NCBI RefSeq assembly: GCF_004014855.1
Contig: NZ_CP034930.1
Location: forward strand, 1 to 64,000
Direction: 5' to 3'
DNA length: 64,000 nt
DNA from: Apibacter raozihei
Lineage (GTDB): Bacteria > Bacteroidota > Bacteroidia > Flavobacteriales > Weeksellaceae
The notes below the pieces were generated by a model that saw only the letters and a list, made by a program, of their open reading frames with translations, was not told the DNA's origin and ran no database searches. Position numbers and translations under genes: made by a program. Below are positions 16,828 to 27,000 of the stretch, in pieces; position 1 is the first letter of the stretch; every line of letters begins with the position of its first letter.

Positions 16828-17865
16828 ATGTCGTTAATCTATAGTTTTGCAAATGATTATAGTGAAGGTTGCCATCCTTCAATACTTGAAAATTTAACCG
16901 TAAGTAATTATCAACAATTTAGTGGATATGGTGAGGATCCTTATACCTTAGAATCTTCAGAAATAATCAGAAACAAAATAAACAATTCCAAAGCTGATGT
17001 TCATTTAATAGCTGGTGGAACCTTGACAAACTTACTAGTACTTGGCGCAATATTAAAACCTTTTGAATCTGTTATATCAGCTGAATCCGGACATATTAAC
17101 ACTCATGAAGCAGGAGCCATTGAAGCCACAGGGCACAAAATTGAAACTGTACTTACAACTGATGGTAAACTTTCTCCGGAACTTATCCTTCCGGTATTAA
17201 ATAAATTTCCTCCTTATCATACGGTAAAACCTAAAGTTGTTTATATTTCTAATTCTACTGAACTGGGTACTATATACAAAAAGAATGAACTTATTAAGCT
17301 TTATGAATTCTGCCTTGAAAACAATTTATTGCTTTATTTGGATGGTGCCAGACTTGCTTCAGGGATGGCTGCTTCTTCGAATGACTTAACCCTTGAAGAT
17401 ATAGCAAAATATACTGACATTTTTTACCTGGGAGCCACTAAATGCGGAGGGCTTATTGGGGAAGCACTCATAATTACTCACAACGATTTAAAAACAGATT
17501 TTAAATATCATATTAAACAAAGAGGTGCTATGCTAGCTAAGGGAAGATTATTGGGTATTCAGTTTTATTCTTTGCTTAAAGATGACTTAATATTTAAAAT
17601 TGCTCATCATTCAAACCTGATGGCAGTAAAACTTACCTCTGCTTTTAAAGACAAGAATTTTTCTTTTTTAACAGAATCGCACACCAATCAGATTTTCCCT
17701 ATTTTACCTAACTCATTAATCAACAAACTTCAAAATAAATTCAATTTTTTCATTTGGCAACCTTTAAATACCGATAAATCTGTTATAAGGCTTATTACAT
17801 CATGGGCTACTTCTGAAAAAGCAGTTGATGAATTTATAAATGAAATTTCTGATTTTAAATTATAA
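16828..17865 (+). CDS. Low-specificity threonine aldolase / beta-eliminating lyase
   Basis: A cytoplasmic PLP enzyme of fold type I, 345 residues. It cleaves threonine or allo-threonine to glycine and acetaldehyde, or acts as a related beta-eliminating lyase. Visible family marks: the N-terminal FANDYSEGCHPSIL, the PLP phosphate-binding segment VHLIAGGTLTNL, the aldolase histidine region GHINTHEAGAIEATGHK, YLDGARLASG holding the aspartate that pairs with the PLP pyridine nitrogen, and the Schiff-base lysine in LGATKCGG. It is divergent from the M1 peptidase. It marks the end of the ordinary chromosome before the RHS-fragment island. Confidence 0.92.
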   Translation: MSLIYSFANDYSEGCHPSILENLTVSNYQQFSGYGEDPYTLESSEIIRNKINNSKADVHLIAGGTLTNLLVLGAILKPFESVISAESGHINTHEAGAIEATGHKIETVLTTDGKLSPELILPVLNKFPPYHTVKPKVVYISNSTELGTIYKKNELIKLYEFCLENNLLLYLDGARLASGMAASSNDLTLEDIAKYTDIFYLGATKCGGLIGEALIITHNDLKTDFKYHIKQRGAMLAKGRLLGIQFYSLLKDDLIFKIAHHSNLMAVKLTSAFKDKNFSFLTESHTNQIFPILPNSLINKLQNKFNFFIWQPLNTDKSVIRLITSWATSEKAVDEFINEISDFKL

Positions 17866-17970
17866 TGATATATTAATCAGATAAAATTCTGAAAAATAAA
17901 TAGCTTATGACCAATACTCAAAACTTATTTAAAACTAAATGCTTCAGATTTAAATAAAAAAAAGTAATTA

Positions 17971-18492
17971 ATGATTTATATAATAAGAATAAGTTTACTC
18001 TTTCATTTAATAAACTTACTGTTTTCCTGCAATAAACAGAAGGAGCAAAAAAATATAGTCCCAAAATTAGATTTCGTAATTAGTGACTCTTTAAATAAAC
18101 TAATTTTTCAGGAAATGAATGAGTTTTCTAAACATACCAATTATAAATTAATTAAGTTAAAATACCAAAAAAAAGCAAATATTGACTATATATTAGTTTC
18201 AACTTCTGGTGATTATATACAAGATTCTATTTTATACTGTCAAAAAATAAATAATAAACTAGTTTTTGTTTATAAAAGCAGCAATCCTGGGATAAATAAG
18301 ATTTTTTACTTAAAAGCAACCAGTGATACAATACCAAAAGGCTTTGAAAAATATAAATATACTGTTCCACTTATTTATGATCCTTTTTATAAAATATTCA
18401 AAGTTTTAAAAAAAGATTCTATAGTTCCTTACAATGAGAAATTTGAGGATAGTTTATTTATATCTCTAGAAATACCTATATTTTACAAATAA
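17971..18492 (+). CDS. Small lipoprotein, candidate orphan immunity protein
   Basis: A 173-residue predicted lipoprotein of unknown family. The N-terminus is a hydrophobic signal followed by a lipobox with Cys20 (INLLFSC), then a Lys/Asn-rich mature part of mostly beta/loop character. It is the first of four small lipoproteins interleaved with RHS C-terminal fragments. There is no recognisable RHS fragment upstream of it, so it may be an orphan whose toxin was lost, or it may serve the cassette downstream. The function is inferred only from that pattern. Confidence 0.7.
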   Translation: MIYIIRISLLFHLINLLFSCNKQKEQKNIVPKLDFVISDSLNKLIFQEMNEFSKHTNYKLIKLKYQKKANIDYILVSTSGDYIQDSILYCQKINNKLVFVYKSSNPGINKIFYLKATSDTIPKGFEKYKYTVPLIYDPFYKIFKVLKKDSIVPYNEKFEDSLFISLEIPIFYK

Positions 18493-18537
18493 TGAATTAA
18501 TAAAAATTTTGTGTACGGGTTATAAAATTAAATCTTT

Positions 18538-19386
18538 ATGATAAATAAGTTTTATAAGTACAAATACAACGGAAAAGAACTACAGGAAGAGCTTGGGCTC
18601 AATATCTATGACTATGGAACACGTAACTACGACCCGGCTATAGGTCGTTGTTTTACTGTTAACCCGCCATTGGAGCAAATGAGAAGACATTCGCCTTATA
18701 ATTACGCCTTCAACAACCCTGTCTATTTTATTGATCCCGATGGGATGATGCCTATAGACAATCATTTTAATAAACTAGGTCAATATCTATATACAGATAA
18801 AAAAATAACTAGTAATATAGTAATAGATGGAACTTTTGAAAGCTCGGAAACTTTAAATCAAAAAAGGGAAACAGGTACATATTTCCCTATATCCGAAATA
18901 GAATTAAAAGATTATACTTTTGATTCTCAAGCTTCTTTTGCAATGTTAGACAATATAGCACAGCACTATGCTCCGGAAGCGGGTGTTAATGTATCAGAAT
19001 TACTCAATGGTAAATTTTCCGTAGGGGCTTTAAAAGAAAGTAAATTTGAGGGAGGGCGTTCCTATGGTGTAAAAAAATCCTATAATGAAGGAAAAAGTTG
19101 GGGAATATCGTCATCCGGTTCTACCTCTATTATGCTTACCAATACAGATAAAAAACAAATTACCATTAATGTATTTAATGGAAAAGTAGACAATATACTC
19201 AACGATAAATACAACTTTATCAGCGTCTTAGGACATGAAGGAGGAACTAAAGGGCATTTAGGTAATCCAAAAGCCAGTCATTCGAAAATATATAGTGATC
19301 AGAAAAAACAATCTTTATATCCTAAAACAACATCTGAATTTAAAAAACATATTGAAGATAATATCAAATATTATGGGAAAAAATAA
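18538..19386 (+). CDS. Orphan RHS-core fragment with C-terminal toxin-like domain
   Basis: A 282-residue protein: the tail of an RHS-repeat protein without the long YD-repeat shell. Residues 5-75 are the RHS core ([48 protein letters not shown]). The rest is a variable C-terminal domain that contains [14 protein letters not shown] near residue 233, a His-Glu pair with a later His that resembles a zinc-peptidase site. The core is already drifting: GRWFTVDPL has become GRCFTVNPP. The next lipoprotein gene overlaps the end by 14 bases. A toxin tip is the best explanation; whether it is still delivered without the shell is doubtful. Confidence 0.75.
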   Translation: MINKFYKYKYNGKELQEELGLNIYDYGTRNYDPAIGRCFTVNPPLEQMRRHSPYNYAFNNPVYFIDPDGMMPIDNHFNKLGQYLYTDKKITSNIVIDGTFESSETLNQKRETGTYFPISEIELKDYTFDSQASFAMLDNIAQHYAPEAGVNVSELLNGKFSVGALKESKFEGGRSYGVKKSYNEGKSWGISSSGSTSIMLTNTDKKQITINVFNGKVDNILNDKYNFISVLGHEGGTKGHLGNPKASHSKIYSDQKKQSLYPKTTSEFKKHIEDNIKYYGKK

Positions 19387-19882
19387 AATAAAAATAGTTT
19401 ACATTTTTGTATTTACGATAATTACAATGTTATTTTTTAATTGTAAAAATAAATCTCTCCAAATTAAAATTGGAAATCAAGAGCCTTGGTACGATTCTAT
19501 AAATAAAAAGGATAGTTTATTTACCATAAAGTTATTTACTACCTTAAGTTTTAAAAATGAGAATGAAACGGCATTTACTCTGGAAAGAAAAGATTACAAT
19601 AATTTCTTTATAATTTTCAAAAAGGATACATTTGCTTTAGTTCCTGAAATAAATTATGCAAAAAAGGTAGTTGAAAAGGGAGATAGTATTTCTATAGTAT
19701 ATTTAACAGATCTATATCATAAGGAAAAGGACTTTGATAATCCTGCCTTTTTGAAAGAGATTGAAAACTGTCCAATTAAACAATATAACAATCAGGAAAA
19801 AATTGAAAAATCTTCTGAATACGAGATTCAGTCTAGAATAAGTTTATGGAATGCTCCTCCCACTCCAAATACTATTGATTGA
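19373..19882 (+). CDS. Small lipoprotein, candidate immunity protein of the preceding RHS tip
   Basis: A 169-residue predicted lipoprotein. I place the start at ATG 19373 ([14 protein letters not shown]), which gives a proper signal peptide with lipobox cysteine in MLFFNC; the longer frame upstream only overlaps the toxin gene. The start lies 14 bases inside the RHS-tip gene, so translation is likely coupled. The mature part has charged beta-type sequence ([17 protein letters not shown]) and no recognised family. Immunity against the upstream toxin-like domain is inferred from position, overlap and the recurrence of this arrangement in the island. Confidence 0.72.
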   Translation: MGKNKIKIVYIFVFTIITMLFFNCKNKSLQIKIGNQEPWYDSINKKDSLFTIKLFTTLSFKNENETAFTLERKDYNNFFIIFKKDTFALVPEINYAKKVVEKGDSISIVYLTDLYHKEKDFDNPAFLKEIENCPIKQYNNQEKIEKSSEYEIQSRISLWNAPPTPNTID

Positions 19883-19925
19883 TTTTATATAATAAGAAGA
19901 ATTATAAACAAAGTTAAGATAGAAT

Positions 19926-20516
19926 ATTTATGATTACGGGGCAAGGAATTATGATCCGGTTATCGGTAGGTGGTTTACTGTTGACCCATTAGCCGAACAA
20001 ATGAGAAGACATTCACCTTACAATTATGTGTTTAATAAGTTTTTAATAATGGTAGTTCAAAAATATATCAAAATCTATATGAATTGTTAACAGCTATATC
20101 TTAAAAAATAGATAAAGTAGTAATTAATGAAAACACTTATGGTATTAATACTTCAAATATAGGTGCAAATAAAATTTACTACTAAGGGGTCCTTAACTAG
20201 TGCTTTTAATAAATAAAGATACGGGAGTTAAATTAAAAAAAAGATCCAGTCGTAAACATTAATTTTGTTAATCCCACTGAAGAAAAAATATTTTTTGCAA
20301 CTCTAAAATCATATTATAACATATTAAATACTTTAGAACATAAATAATGACTTTAAAAAATCACTTAGAAATCTAGCTAAAACTACATATATAATGATTT
20401 TAATTGATGGGAACGAAACAACGAAATTAGAGCTGTCAACTACCAAAAGACACGAGATTCTTGGATAAAAACTACATCATTACATTAAAGAGCAAATAAA
20501 AAAATATGTGAAATGA
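19926..20516 (+). pseudogene. Decayed RHS tip with peptidase-like toxin remnant
   Basis: A broken RHS C-terminal cassette. The core is readable ([37 protein letters not shown]) but has a stop codon just upstream. It then loses frame at a short TTTAATAA duplication near 20035-20050. Further on, in other frames, come DPVVNINFVNPTEEKIFF, then SYYNILNTLEHK (ending 20347), and finally NNEIRAVNYQK and IKEQIKKYVK. NTLEHK and NEIRAV align with NALEHENDH and GEIRALKV of the cassette at 21.2-22.1 kb, so the two tips are related. The terminal TGA overlaps the next lipoprotein ATG (ATGA at 20513). Confidence 0.75.
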
Positions 20517-21079
20517 AATATATATTTAAATTAATACTTATACTTATTTTTGCTAGTTGCAGTAATGCAAACTACCCTGTGAAAGTTATCTATCAGTCTG
20601 CCAATAATCATAAAAAAGATAGTTTAATAAATTTTAATATTTTTATAAACAATATTACTGATAAAGAAATTTTAATTAAATACAATATTGACAAACTTAA
20701 TGTGGGGTGTGCCTCTTTAGACACTTTAGATTCTATAGTGTTTTATAAAAATAACATTGAAGAAAGGGGGCTCGAAAACAATTTTTTAATTGAAAATAAA
20801 AAAGGTTTATTTAGAAATTTTTTTAATAAAAAAGCTATAATTGAAATTTTTAAAGGCCAAAATAGAATTAATTTAGGTTTCATCACAATGCATTGTAATG
20901 AAACTTCGGATATAATTTTAGCGCCTAAAGAAAATTTCCTATACAAAAACCTACATATTGATTATAGACTTTTAAAAGTACTAAAGAATGATAAGAAAAT
21001 CAGATTATTATACATATATAAAAATGAAAAAAATAAGCTGATTATAATAAAATCAAATTGGATAATTTTACCTAAATAA
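20513..21079 (+). CDS. Small lipoprotein, candidate immunity protein
   Basis: A 188-residue predicted lipoprotein with a short signal and lipobox cysteine (IFASC, Cys16). The mature part is rich in Asn, Lys and Ile and has a run NYPVKVIYQSANNHKKDSLINF, with later cysteines in VGCAS and TMHCNET. No family is recognised. Its ATG overlaps the stop of the decayed RHS tip upstream by ATGA, the same coupling as at 22088. The gene is still open although its presumed toxin is broken, as expected if an immunity gene outlives the toxin. Confidence 0.72.
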   Translation: MKYIFKLILILIFASCSNANYPVKVIYQSANNHKKDSLINFNIFINNITDKEILIKYNIDKLNVGCASLDTLDSIVFYKNNIEERGLENNFLIENKKGLFRNFFNKKAIIEIFKGQNRINLGFITMHCNETSDIILAPKENFLYKNLHIDYRLLKVLKNDKKIRLLYIYKNEKNKLIIIKSNWIILPK

Positions 21080-21149
21080 TAATTTATAAACATTATAACA
21101 GAATGTCAGGCTTTCTTATGCTCAGGAAAACGTAATTTTAAAAATTAAA

Positions 21150-22091
21150 GTGAAAAAACATTACTATCATTTCGGCTTAAAATATACTGGCTACAACTCT
21201 CAAAGTGGACAGCCGGAATATAAATACAACGGAAAGGAACAACAGGAAGAAGTCCGGCTCAATGTTTACGATTACGGAGCCCGTAATTACGACCCGGCTA
21301 TAGGTCGTTGGTTTAATTCCGCCCTATTAGCCAAACAAATGAGAAGAAATTCACCTTACAATTATGCGTTTAATAACCCTATTCGATTTATAGACCCAGA
21401 TGGGATGGCTCCGGATGCTTTAGAAGGTACAGATAAACAAATAGTTACTAAAGAGTTCGATATATGATGATGGAAATGTATATCAAACAGGCGAAAATTA
21501 TGATTCATCTGATTTTAATTCTGGTAAATATATAGATGTTGAATCCCTAAAAAGCAATAGTACTGAAATTACTGAAAATGGAAAAGTAGTTGCGTCTGAT
21601 AATCAAGTTTTGAATATGTTAAGTCAATAATGCCAGAAACGGCTATAAATCCTACAATATTTACTATTTATAATGTTAATTCACAAGAAACAGGTAGCAA
21701 TTTATTTAGTATTGGTTTGTATTCTTCTAAATATAAGAATGGAAGTTGGGCATTGTCTAAATTAGATGATAATGAATTTCATATTAAATACGAAAAAGGT
21801 AAAAGTAATTTATTACTAAATAATTATTACAATACTAAAAACGCTTTAGAGCATGAAAATGACCATATTAATAGAGCGAATATGCTCTTTAGTAAATCAA
21901 AAAAAGTTATCTTATCAGGAGAATATTCAAGTTGTGGTGGATTGAGTAGATATAAGTCAGAAGGGGAAATAAGAGCCCTAAAAGTATAGCAAAGTAAAAC
22001 GACCTATAAATTTACAACTGATAAATTTAAGGCAGCAATAAATAAATATCTTTATAAAAATAGAGATGAAAGAAAAAATAAGTCGGAATGA
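21150..22091 (+). pseudogene. RHS tip with HExxH toxin domain, broken by frameshifts and a stop
   Basis: The RHS core is intact from the GTG at 21150 ([49 protein letters not shown]) but the frame stops at 21467. The coding sense continues in a second frame (YDDGNVYQTGENYDS to NMLSQ, stop about 21630) and then a third (21630-21989). That frame has ALEHENDHINRA, a clear HExxH, and SEGEIRALKV. A TAG at 21987-21989 interrupts it; beyond the TAG the same frame runs QSKTTYKFTTDKFKAAINKY to TGA at 22089-22091. That TGA forms ATGA with the next lipoprotein start. So this was a zinc-peptidase-like toxin tip with two frameshifts and one nonsense change, unless the sequence has errors. Confidence 0.78.
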
Positions 22092-22699
22092 TTAAAAATT
22101 ATGTATATATAAAGTTAATGGCATGTTTTATTTTCAGTCTTTTTTTATTAGGATGTTATAGTGATGATAGAATTATTGTGCAAGTAGAAGAAAAAGAACC
22201 CTCTCAGTTTAAAGTAGATTTTATCAATTTTGATAATCAAGGAGTAGTGAAGTTCAATATTGTTTTCGAAGGGGCTCTTAATTTAGTTTTTAATTATAGG
22301 GATGTGCAAGAAAGAATATTTTATGATGAAAAACTAGTACATACAGAAAATATAGAGTGTGTTTTCGATGAAGAAAAAAATAAGGGTCGTTCATTTTTTA
22401 TTATACAAAAAAAATCAGGCGAATGGAAAATAATTAATGATGAAATGGAGTGTACTAAAGATCCATTATTATTGGATTTTCTTGAATATAGTGAAGTGAA
22501 AATAGCATTATCAGTAGGGGATAAAAAGGTTATCCCAGTAAAAATTTATTATAGATCTTTTTCATTCGAATGTGAAAAAAATTTCAGGAATAAGGATTAT
22601 ACTAAAAAATATTTACCCAAAATATTTAGAATAATTTATTTTTATAATAAAGAAGGTAGTAAAATGCTATTCTATACTAATTGGTATACGATAAGATGA
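22088..22699 (+). CDS. Small lipoprotein, candidate immunity protein of the HExxH tip
   Basis: A 203-residue predicted lipoprotein: signal helix CFIFSLFLLGC with lipobox cysteine (LLGC, Cys23), then a long mature domain of beta-rich, charged sequence (KFNIVFEGALNLVFNYRD, KNKGRSFFIIQKKSG). No family is recognised. The ATG overlaps the ancestral stop of the HExxH toxin frame by ATGA. This lipoprotein and the one at 20513 end similarly (IRLLYIYKNEKNKLIIIKSNW versus FRIIYFYNKEGSKMLFYTNW). They are therefore probably related, matching the relatedness of their upstream tips. Confidence 0.75.
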   Translation: MIKNYVYIKLMACFIFSLFLLGCYSDDRIIVQVEEKEPSQFKVDFINFDNQGVVKFNIVFEGALNLVFNYRDVQERIFYDEKLVHTENIECVFDEEKNKGRSFFIIQKKSGEWKIINDEMECTKDPLLLDFLEYSEVKIALSVGDKKVIPVKIYYRSFSFECEKNFRNKDYTKKYLPKIFRIIYFYNKEGSKMLFYTNWYTIR

Positions 22700-22757
22700 T
22701 TCAATGATGTTTTATTAAGCATAGATGATGTATTTCTTTACTAAGATAAACAAAAAT

Positions 22758-22786
22758 AGAGGTAACTGTACAATGATACCTCTTTT
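22758..22786 (+). terminator. Possible terminator after the last island lipoprotein
   Basis: A 7-base stem (AGAGGTA with TACCTCT) and 12-base loop followed by TTTT, 58 bases after the lipoprotein stop. Confidence 0.5.
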
Positions 22787-22833
22787 ATAATACTCTTCAA
22801 TAAGCAAATTGATAAGTTTAGTCGGTTAAATAT

Positions 22834-22998
22834 AGCCCATTAGCCGCACAAATGAGAAGACATTCTCCATACAACTATGCTTTTAATAATCCTGTATTCT
22901 TCTTAGACCCCGGTAGAATGATGCATGTAGACGATCATTCTTATAAACTAGGTCAATATATATATACAGATAACAAAATAATTATTTTTAATGATTAA
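22834..22998 (+). pseudogene. Truncated RHS core remnant
   Basis: An open stretch of 54 codons without a start, ending TAA at 22996-22998. It reads [19 protein letters not shown], then [27 protein letters not shown]. This is the RHS core end with the diagnostic DPDGM corrupted to DPGRM, followed by the same short linker as cassette 1 ([13 protein letters not shown] at 18.7 kb). The rest of the toxin tip is missing. Confidence 0.8.
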
Positions 22999-23456
22999 TG
23001 ATTATATTACTCATTTTTTTTAAATTACACACAATACCACATACTAAAGATTATACAAACAAAAAAATCATATTTTTAGACATTTTTGATAAATTTTTAT
23101 AACATTTATATAATTATTTATTTTTTTTAGATTTTATAATTATTACTGAATTTGTAGTAACAATAATCAAGACTAGTACTTTGGGATATGGTAATGCAAA
23201 AGTTGCAAGATATTTTAGAAGCACCATAATTTATATTTCTTATAAATGGGGAAAGAGATTTTATCTAGAAAGAAAATTTGATAATTTAATTTTTATGAAA
23301 TAAATATAAAACTGTTTATTAAAACAATAAAATTTGAAAAACTATATTTTTAGTAAATTAAATTCAGCTATGATTTAGAATTTAACAAAAAATACTTATT
23401 TAAAAAATTAAATATTTAAAATTATAGAATCAATTACTTTTTTTATATGAAATTTA
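22999..23456. other. AT-rich stretch without a clear gene
   Basis: About 460 bases at the edge of the RHS island. A plus-strand frame near 23131-23301 is open and ends WGKRFYLERKF...FMK but lacks a plausible start, so it may be another fragment. I see no convincing gene. Confidence 0.4.
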
Positions 23457-23876
23457 TTAAAAAAACCAATCATAAAAATAAACATTAATAAAGAAACCTG
23501 TAAGCTCATTGCTAATTATAAGAATGGTTGAAACTAAAATCATTAGAACAGAAAAAATAAATAAATTAAGTGTCTTAGTACGATTTTTTAGAAAACGATA
23601 ATAATTAATAAGCATTAGTACACCCGGAATATTTATTAAGAATAAGCTACTAAAGACGTTATATCTTACTCCCGGCCAAATACCTCCATCATTTTTAGTT
23701 TCATTGACGATATATAAATATAATATTAAAGATATTATTGTTGCAACTATAGCTAAAAGTAGTACATTTTTGTAATTTATTTTTTTTTTGATAATTAGTC
23801 TGTAAGAATATAAACTAGCAAGTACAACAAACAAAGGAGGTGTTAAAAAGCTTAAAAAAAATAGTAGTATAATCAT
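23457..23876 (-). CDS. Four-helix membrane protein, unknown function
   Basis: A 139-residue protein with four predicted membrane segments: 1-24 (MIILLFFLSFLTPPLFVVLA), 38-58 (VLLLAIVATIISLILYLYIV), 74-93 (SLFLINIPGVLMLINYY) and 102-125 (NLFIFSVLMILVSTILIIS). A short loop with NETKNDGGIWPGVRYN lies between helices 2 and 3. No family is recognised. It stands alone between the RHS island and the large protease, with AT-rich flanks on both sides. Confidence 0.6.
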   Translation of the reverse strand: MIILLFFLSFLTPPLFVVLASLYSYRLIIKKKINYKNVLLLAIVATIISLILYLYIVNETKNDGGIWPGVRYNVFSSLFLINIPGVLMLINYYRFLKNRTKTLNLFIFSVLMILVSTILIISNELTGFFINVYFYDWFF

Positions 23877-24049
23877 AAGGTAAAGTTTATTCTTACTATA
23901 TAACTTACATTTTTTACTTAAATTGTATCAAATCAATTATAATATGATAACAATTTAAATCACATCCTTTATAATTTTCAATATATCCTCTACTAGTTAG
24001 TTTGAAATCTATACGAGATAAACTATTATTTTATCAATAGGATATAATA

Positions 24050-27000
24050 TTATATCTTAGTAAATCTTTTCATTAAATGTTCCGAATTAATGTCAATAAT
24101 AATTATATAAACACCTGAAGAAAGAAACTGTACATCAATTTTATTATTATGTACATCACTGATTTGCTTAATCATTTTTCCATCAAGACTATAAATATTT
24201 ACCTTATCAACCTTAACAGTAGTATTAAAATATAAAACATCTGCTGTTGGATTAGGGTAGACAGATATATCAGTGGTATATACCTCATCTAAATAAGACT
24301 TAGCCTGCATTCTAGTAACTCTAACTGTATATTCCAAAATTAGATTAGGGAATCTGCTATTTGTCATTTTACAGGCTAAGGTAGTATTTGCATACTTAGC
24401 ATCTGCCATAAATTTACCATTTCCTGCAACAGATAAGTTAATTTCTTTACCATTCTGGGTATACCATTTATAACTTGTTATATGGTTATCAATATTGTAT
24501 TCTTTGCTCAGGTCAATGATTTGACCCGCCTCTAAAGTACCTCCGTTTATTTTAGCCTGATTATTGTAAAGCATCCATGAAATATTTTCCAATGGCAAAT
24601 CGGAAAATCTTAGTTTATTTCCATAACAGAAAAAGTTCTCAAATAATTTATAGCTTGAAACGTTTAGTTCTGAGAGTTCACTTCCATGAACAAGTAAACT
24701 TTTCAGTTTAGAACAATCATTAATACGTAAGGTTGTTAACTTATTAACTCCGGCATCTATATATTCTAATGTTTGATTTTGTGTGGCTATTAATCCATCT
24801 ATCTGATTTGCGACAATAAAAAGACCCCAGATTCCTTTGAATCTGGTAATATCCAGAACTCCTGTTAATCCTTTACCATACCAACTTATCTCATGTATTC
24901 TTTTTCCCTGGTCTGTATCTTTCCATTTAATTCCAATTACCTTAGCTACCCATTCTTCTGAACTATTCCAATTGTTTTTATCTATTGTAGATAACCCTAC
25001 CTTTGAAAAATTATCTTTCTGTTGTAAAAACTGTCTTAAACCTTCCTTATCTTCTTCATTGTATACACCAATAACTTTAACTGAATATTCCAACTTAAGA
25101 TTCGGGAATCTACTATTGGTCATTTTACAGGTTAAGGTTGTATTAAGATACTTAGTATCTGCCATAAATTTACCATTTCCTACAGCAGATAAGCTAATTT
25201 CTTTTCCATCCTGAGCATACCATTTATAACTTGTTATATGGCTATCTATGTTATATTCTTTACTTAAATCTACGATTTGACCACCACCTATAGAACCACC
25301 ATCTATTTTAGCCTGATCACTGTATTGAAAATTTGAAATATTTTCCAATGGTAAATCGGAGAATTTCAGTTTATTTCCGTTGCAGAAAAAATTCTTTAAT
25401 AATTTATAATCTGAAACATGTAGTTCTGTAAGTTCATTCACATGAACAAGCAGACTTATCAGTTTCGTACAATCTTCAATACGTAAGGTTGATAACTTAC
25501 TAGAACCGGCATCTATATATTCTAATTTTTGATTTTTTAAGGCAATTAATCCATTTATTTGATTTTGTTGAATAAAAAGTCCCCAGATTTCTTTGAATTT
25601 GGAAACATTCAGAGTTCCTGTTAAATTTTTACTTGCCCAACTTATTATAAATATTCTTTTCCCTTGGTTGGTATCTATCCATGTAATCCCGTTTACCTTA
25701 TCTACCCATTCTTCAGAACCTTCCCAATTATCTTTATCTGATGCGGATAATCCTAGCTTATAAAAATTATCTCCCTGTTGTAAAAACTGTCTTAAACCTT
25801 CTTTATCTTCTTCATTATACGTAGAATCTGCTGTAATGAAATAAGAACTCTCCAAAATAAGATCAGGGAACCTACTATTAGTCATTTTACAAGTTAAAAT
25901 AGTATTGGCATACTTAGCATCTGCTATAAATTTACCATTTCCTGCAGTAGATAAGCTAATTTCTTTTCCATCCTGAGCATACCATTTGTAACTTGTTATA
26001 TGATTATCAATGTTATATTCTTTGCTTAAATCTATTGTTTTACCTGCAATTATTGTTATTAGATCTTTATTCTGATTAGCATACGCAATTATAGATATAT
26101 TTTTTAACGGCAGTGCCGAAAATTTTAGTTTATTATTATTACACAACAAGAAATCTATTAAACTACAATTGGAAATATTTAACTCTTTAAGTTCATTATA
26201 ATCAATTAATAACGTATTTAACACCAAGCAATTTCCCACATTTAAAGTAGATATGTTATTATGCCCTGTATCTATATGTTTTAACTTCGTATTTTGAATA
26301 GTCAGAGAGGAAATATCATTATGTCCTGTTAATACTTCTTCAACTTCTGCAAACGGTTCTAAATTAATAGAACCTGATAACTTAGGAGTTCCTTCCGTCC
26401 AATTTAATTTAGATATTCTTTTTCCTTCGCTCCCTTCTTTCCAAGTAACTCCTTTTACTTTAGTTACCCATTCTTCACTACTTCTCCATTTAAGTGTATC
26501 TGCAACACTAAGACCTAGAGTTAAGTAATTATCACCTTGACTCATGATTTTTCTTAGTTCCTCCTTATCATCTCTGTGATAAGCTGAGTATATCTTAGGT
26601 TTAATTTCATACAACATACTCTCATTTTTTGCATATAGTATAGCATCAATGGAATAGTACCCATCTGCTGAACCGCTCCACCCCCAATTAAAATGAAATA
26701 ATCCATCCGAATCATACCCATCACAAATAAAAGCATGTCCTCCTCCTGCATAATAAACAGGTTGTCTATTTTCAAATGAGTTTATTAAAATTTGAGACCA
26801 TGCTTCATCTGAAAAATTATCTCTATATATCAGTTTAGAAGTTGTATATCCAAAGTATGTAAATGCATTAGGTAGCAGTTCACTTACAGAAGCACTTGCT
26901 GCAAAGCCATACCCCATTTGCACCGCAACTCCACAATGATACATTAAATCGGCTACAGCTTTATTCTGATTAGGATTACTACTATTTCCTTTATATATAT

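Larger units (their letters stand above)
18562..22961 (+). repeat. Four dispersed copies of the RHS core segment
   Basis: The segment encoding NGKE...IYDYGxRNYDPxIGR...[16 protein letters not shown]...DPDGM occurs in whole or part at about 18562-18747, 19926-20040, 21217-21411 and 22837-22961. The copies are clearly alike at DNA level, for example in the stretch coding for RNYDPAIGR. Each is followed by a different or diverged tail. Copies 1 and 4 also share the following HxxxKLGQYxYTD stretch, so copy 4 is a truncated relative of cassette 1. These repeats are likely recombination points. Confidence 0.85.

Noticed and set aside
19295..19372. Longer N-terminus of the lipoprotein after tip 1
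   Set aside because: The extra 26 residues overlap the RHS-tip gene and push the signal peptide inside; ATG 19373 gives a normal lipoprotein signal.
24310..26581. CRISPR-like or satellite repeats
   Set aside because: The repeat units are about 750 bases long, in frame and protein-coding; there are no short repeats with regular spacers anywhere in the window.
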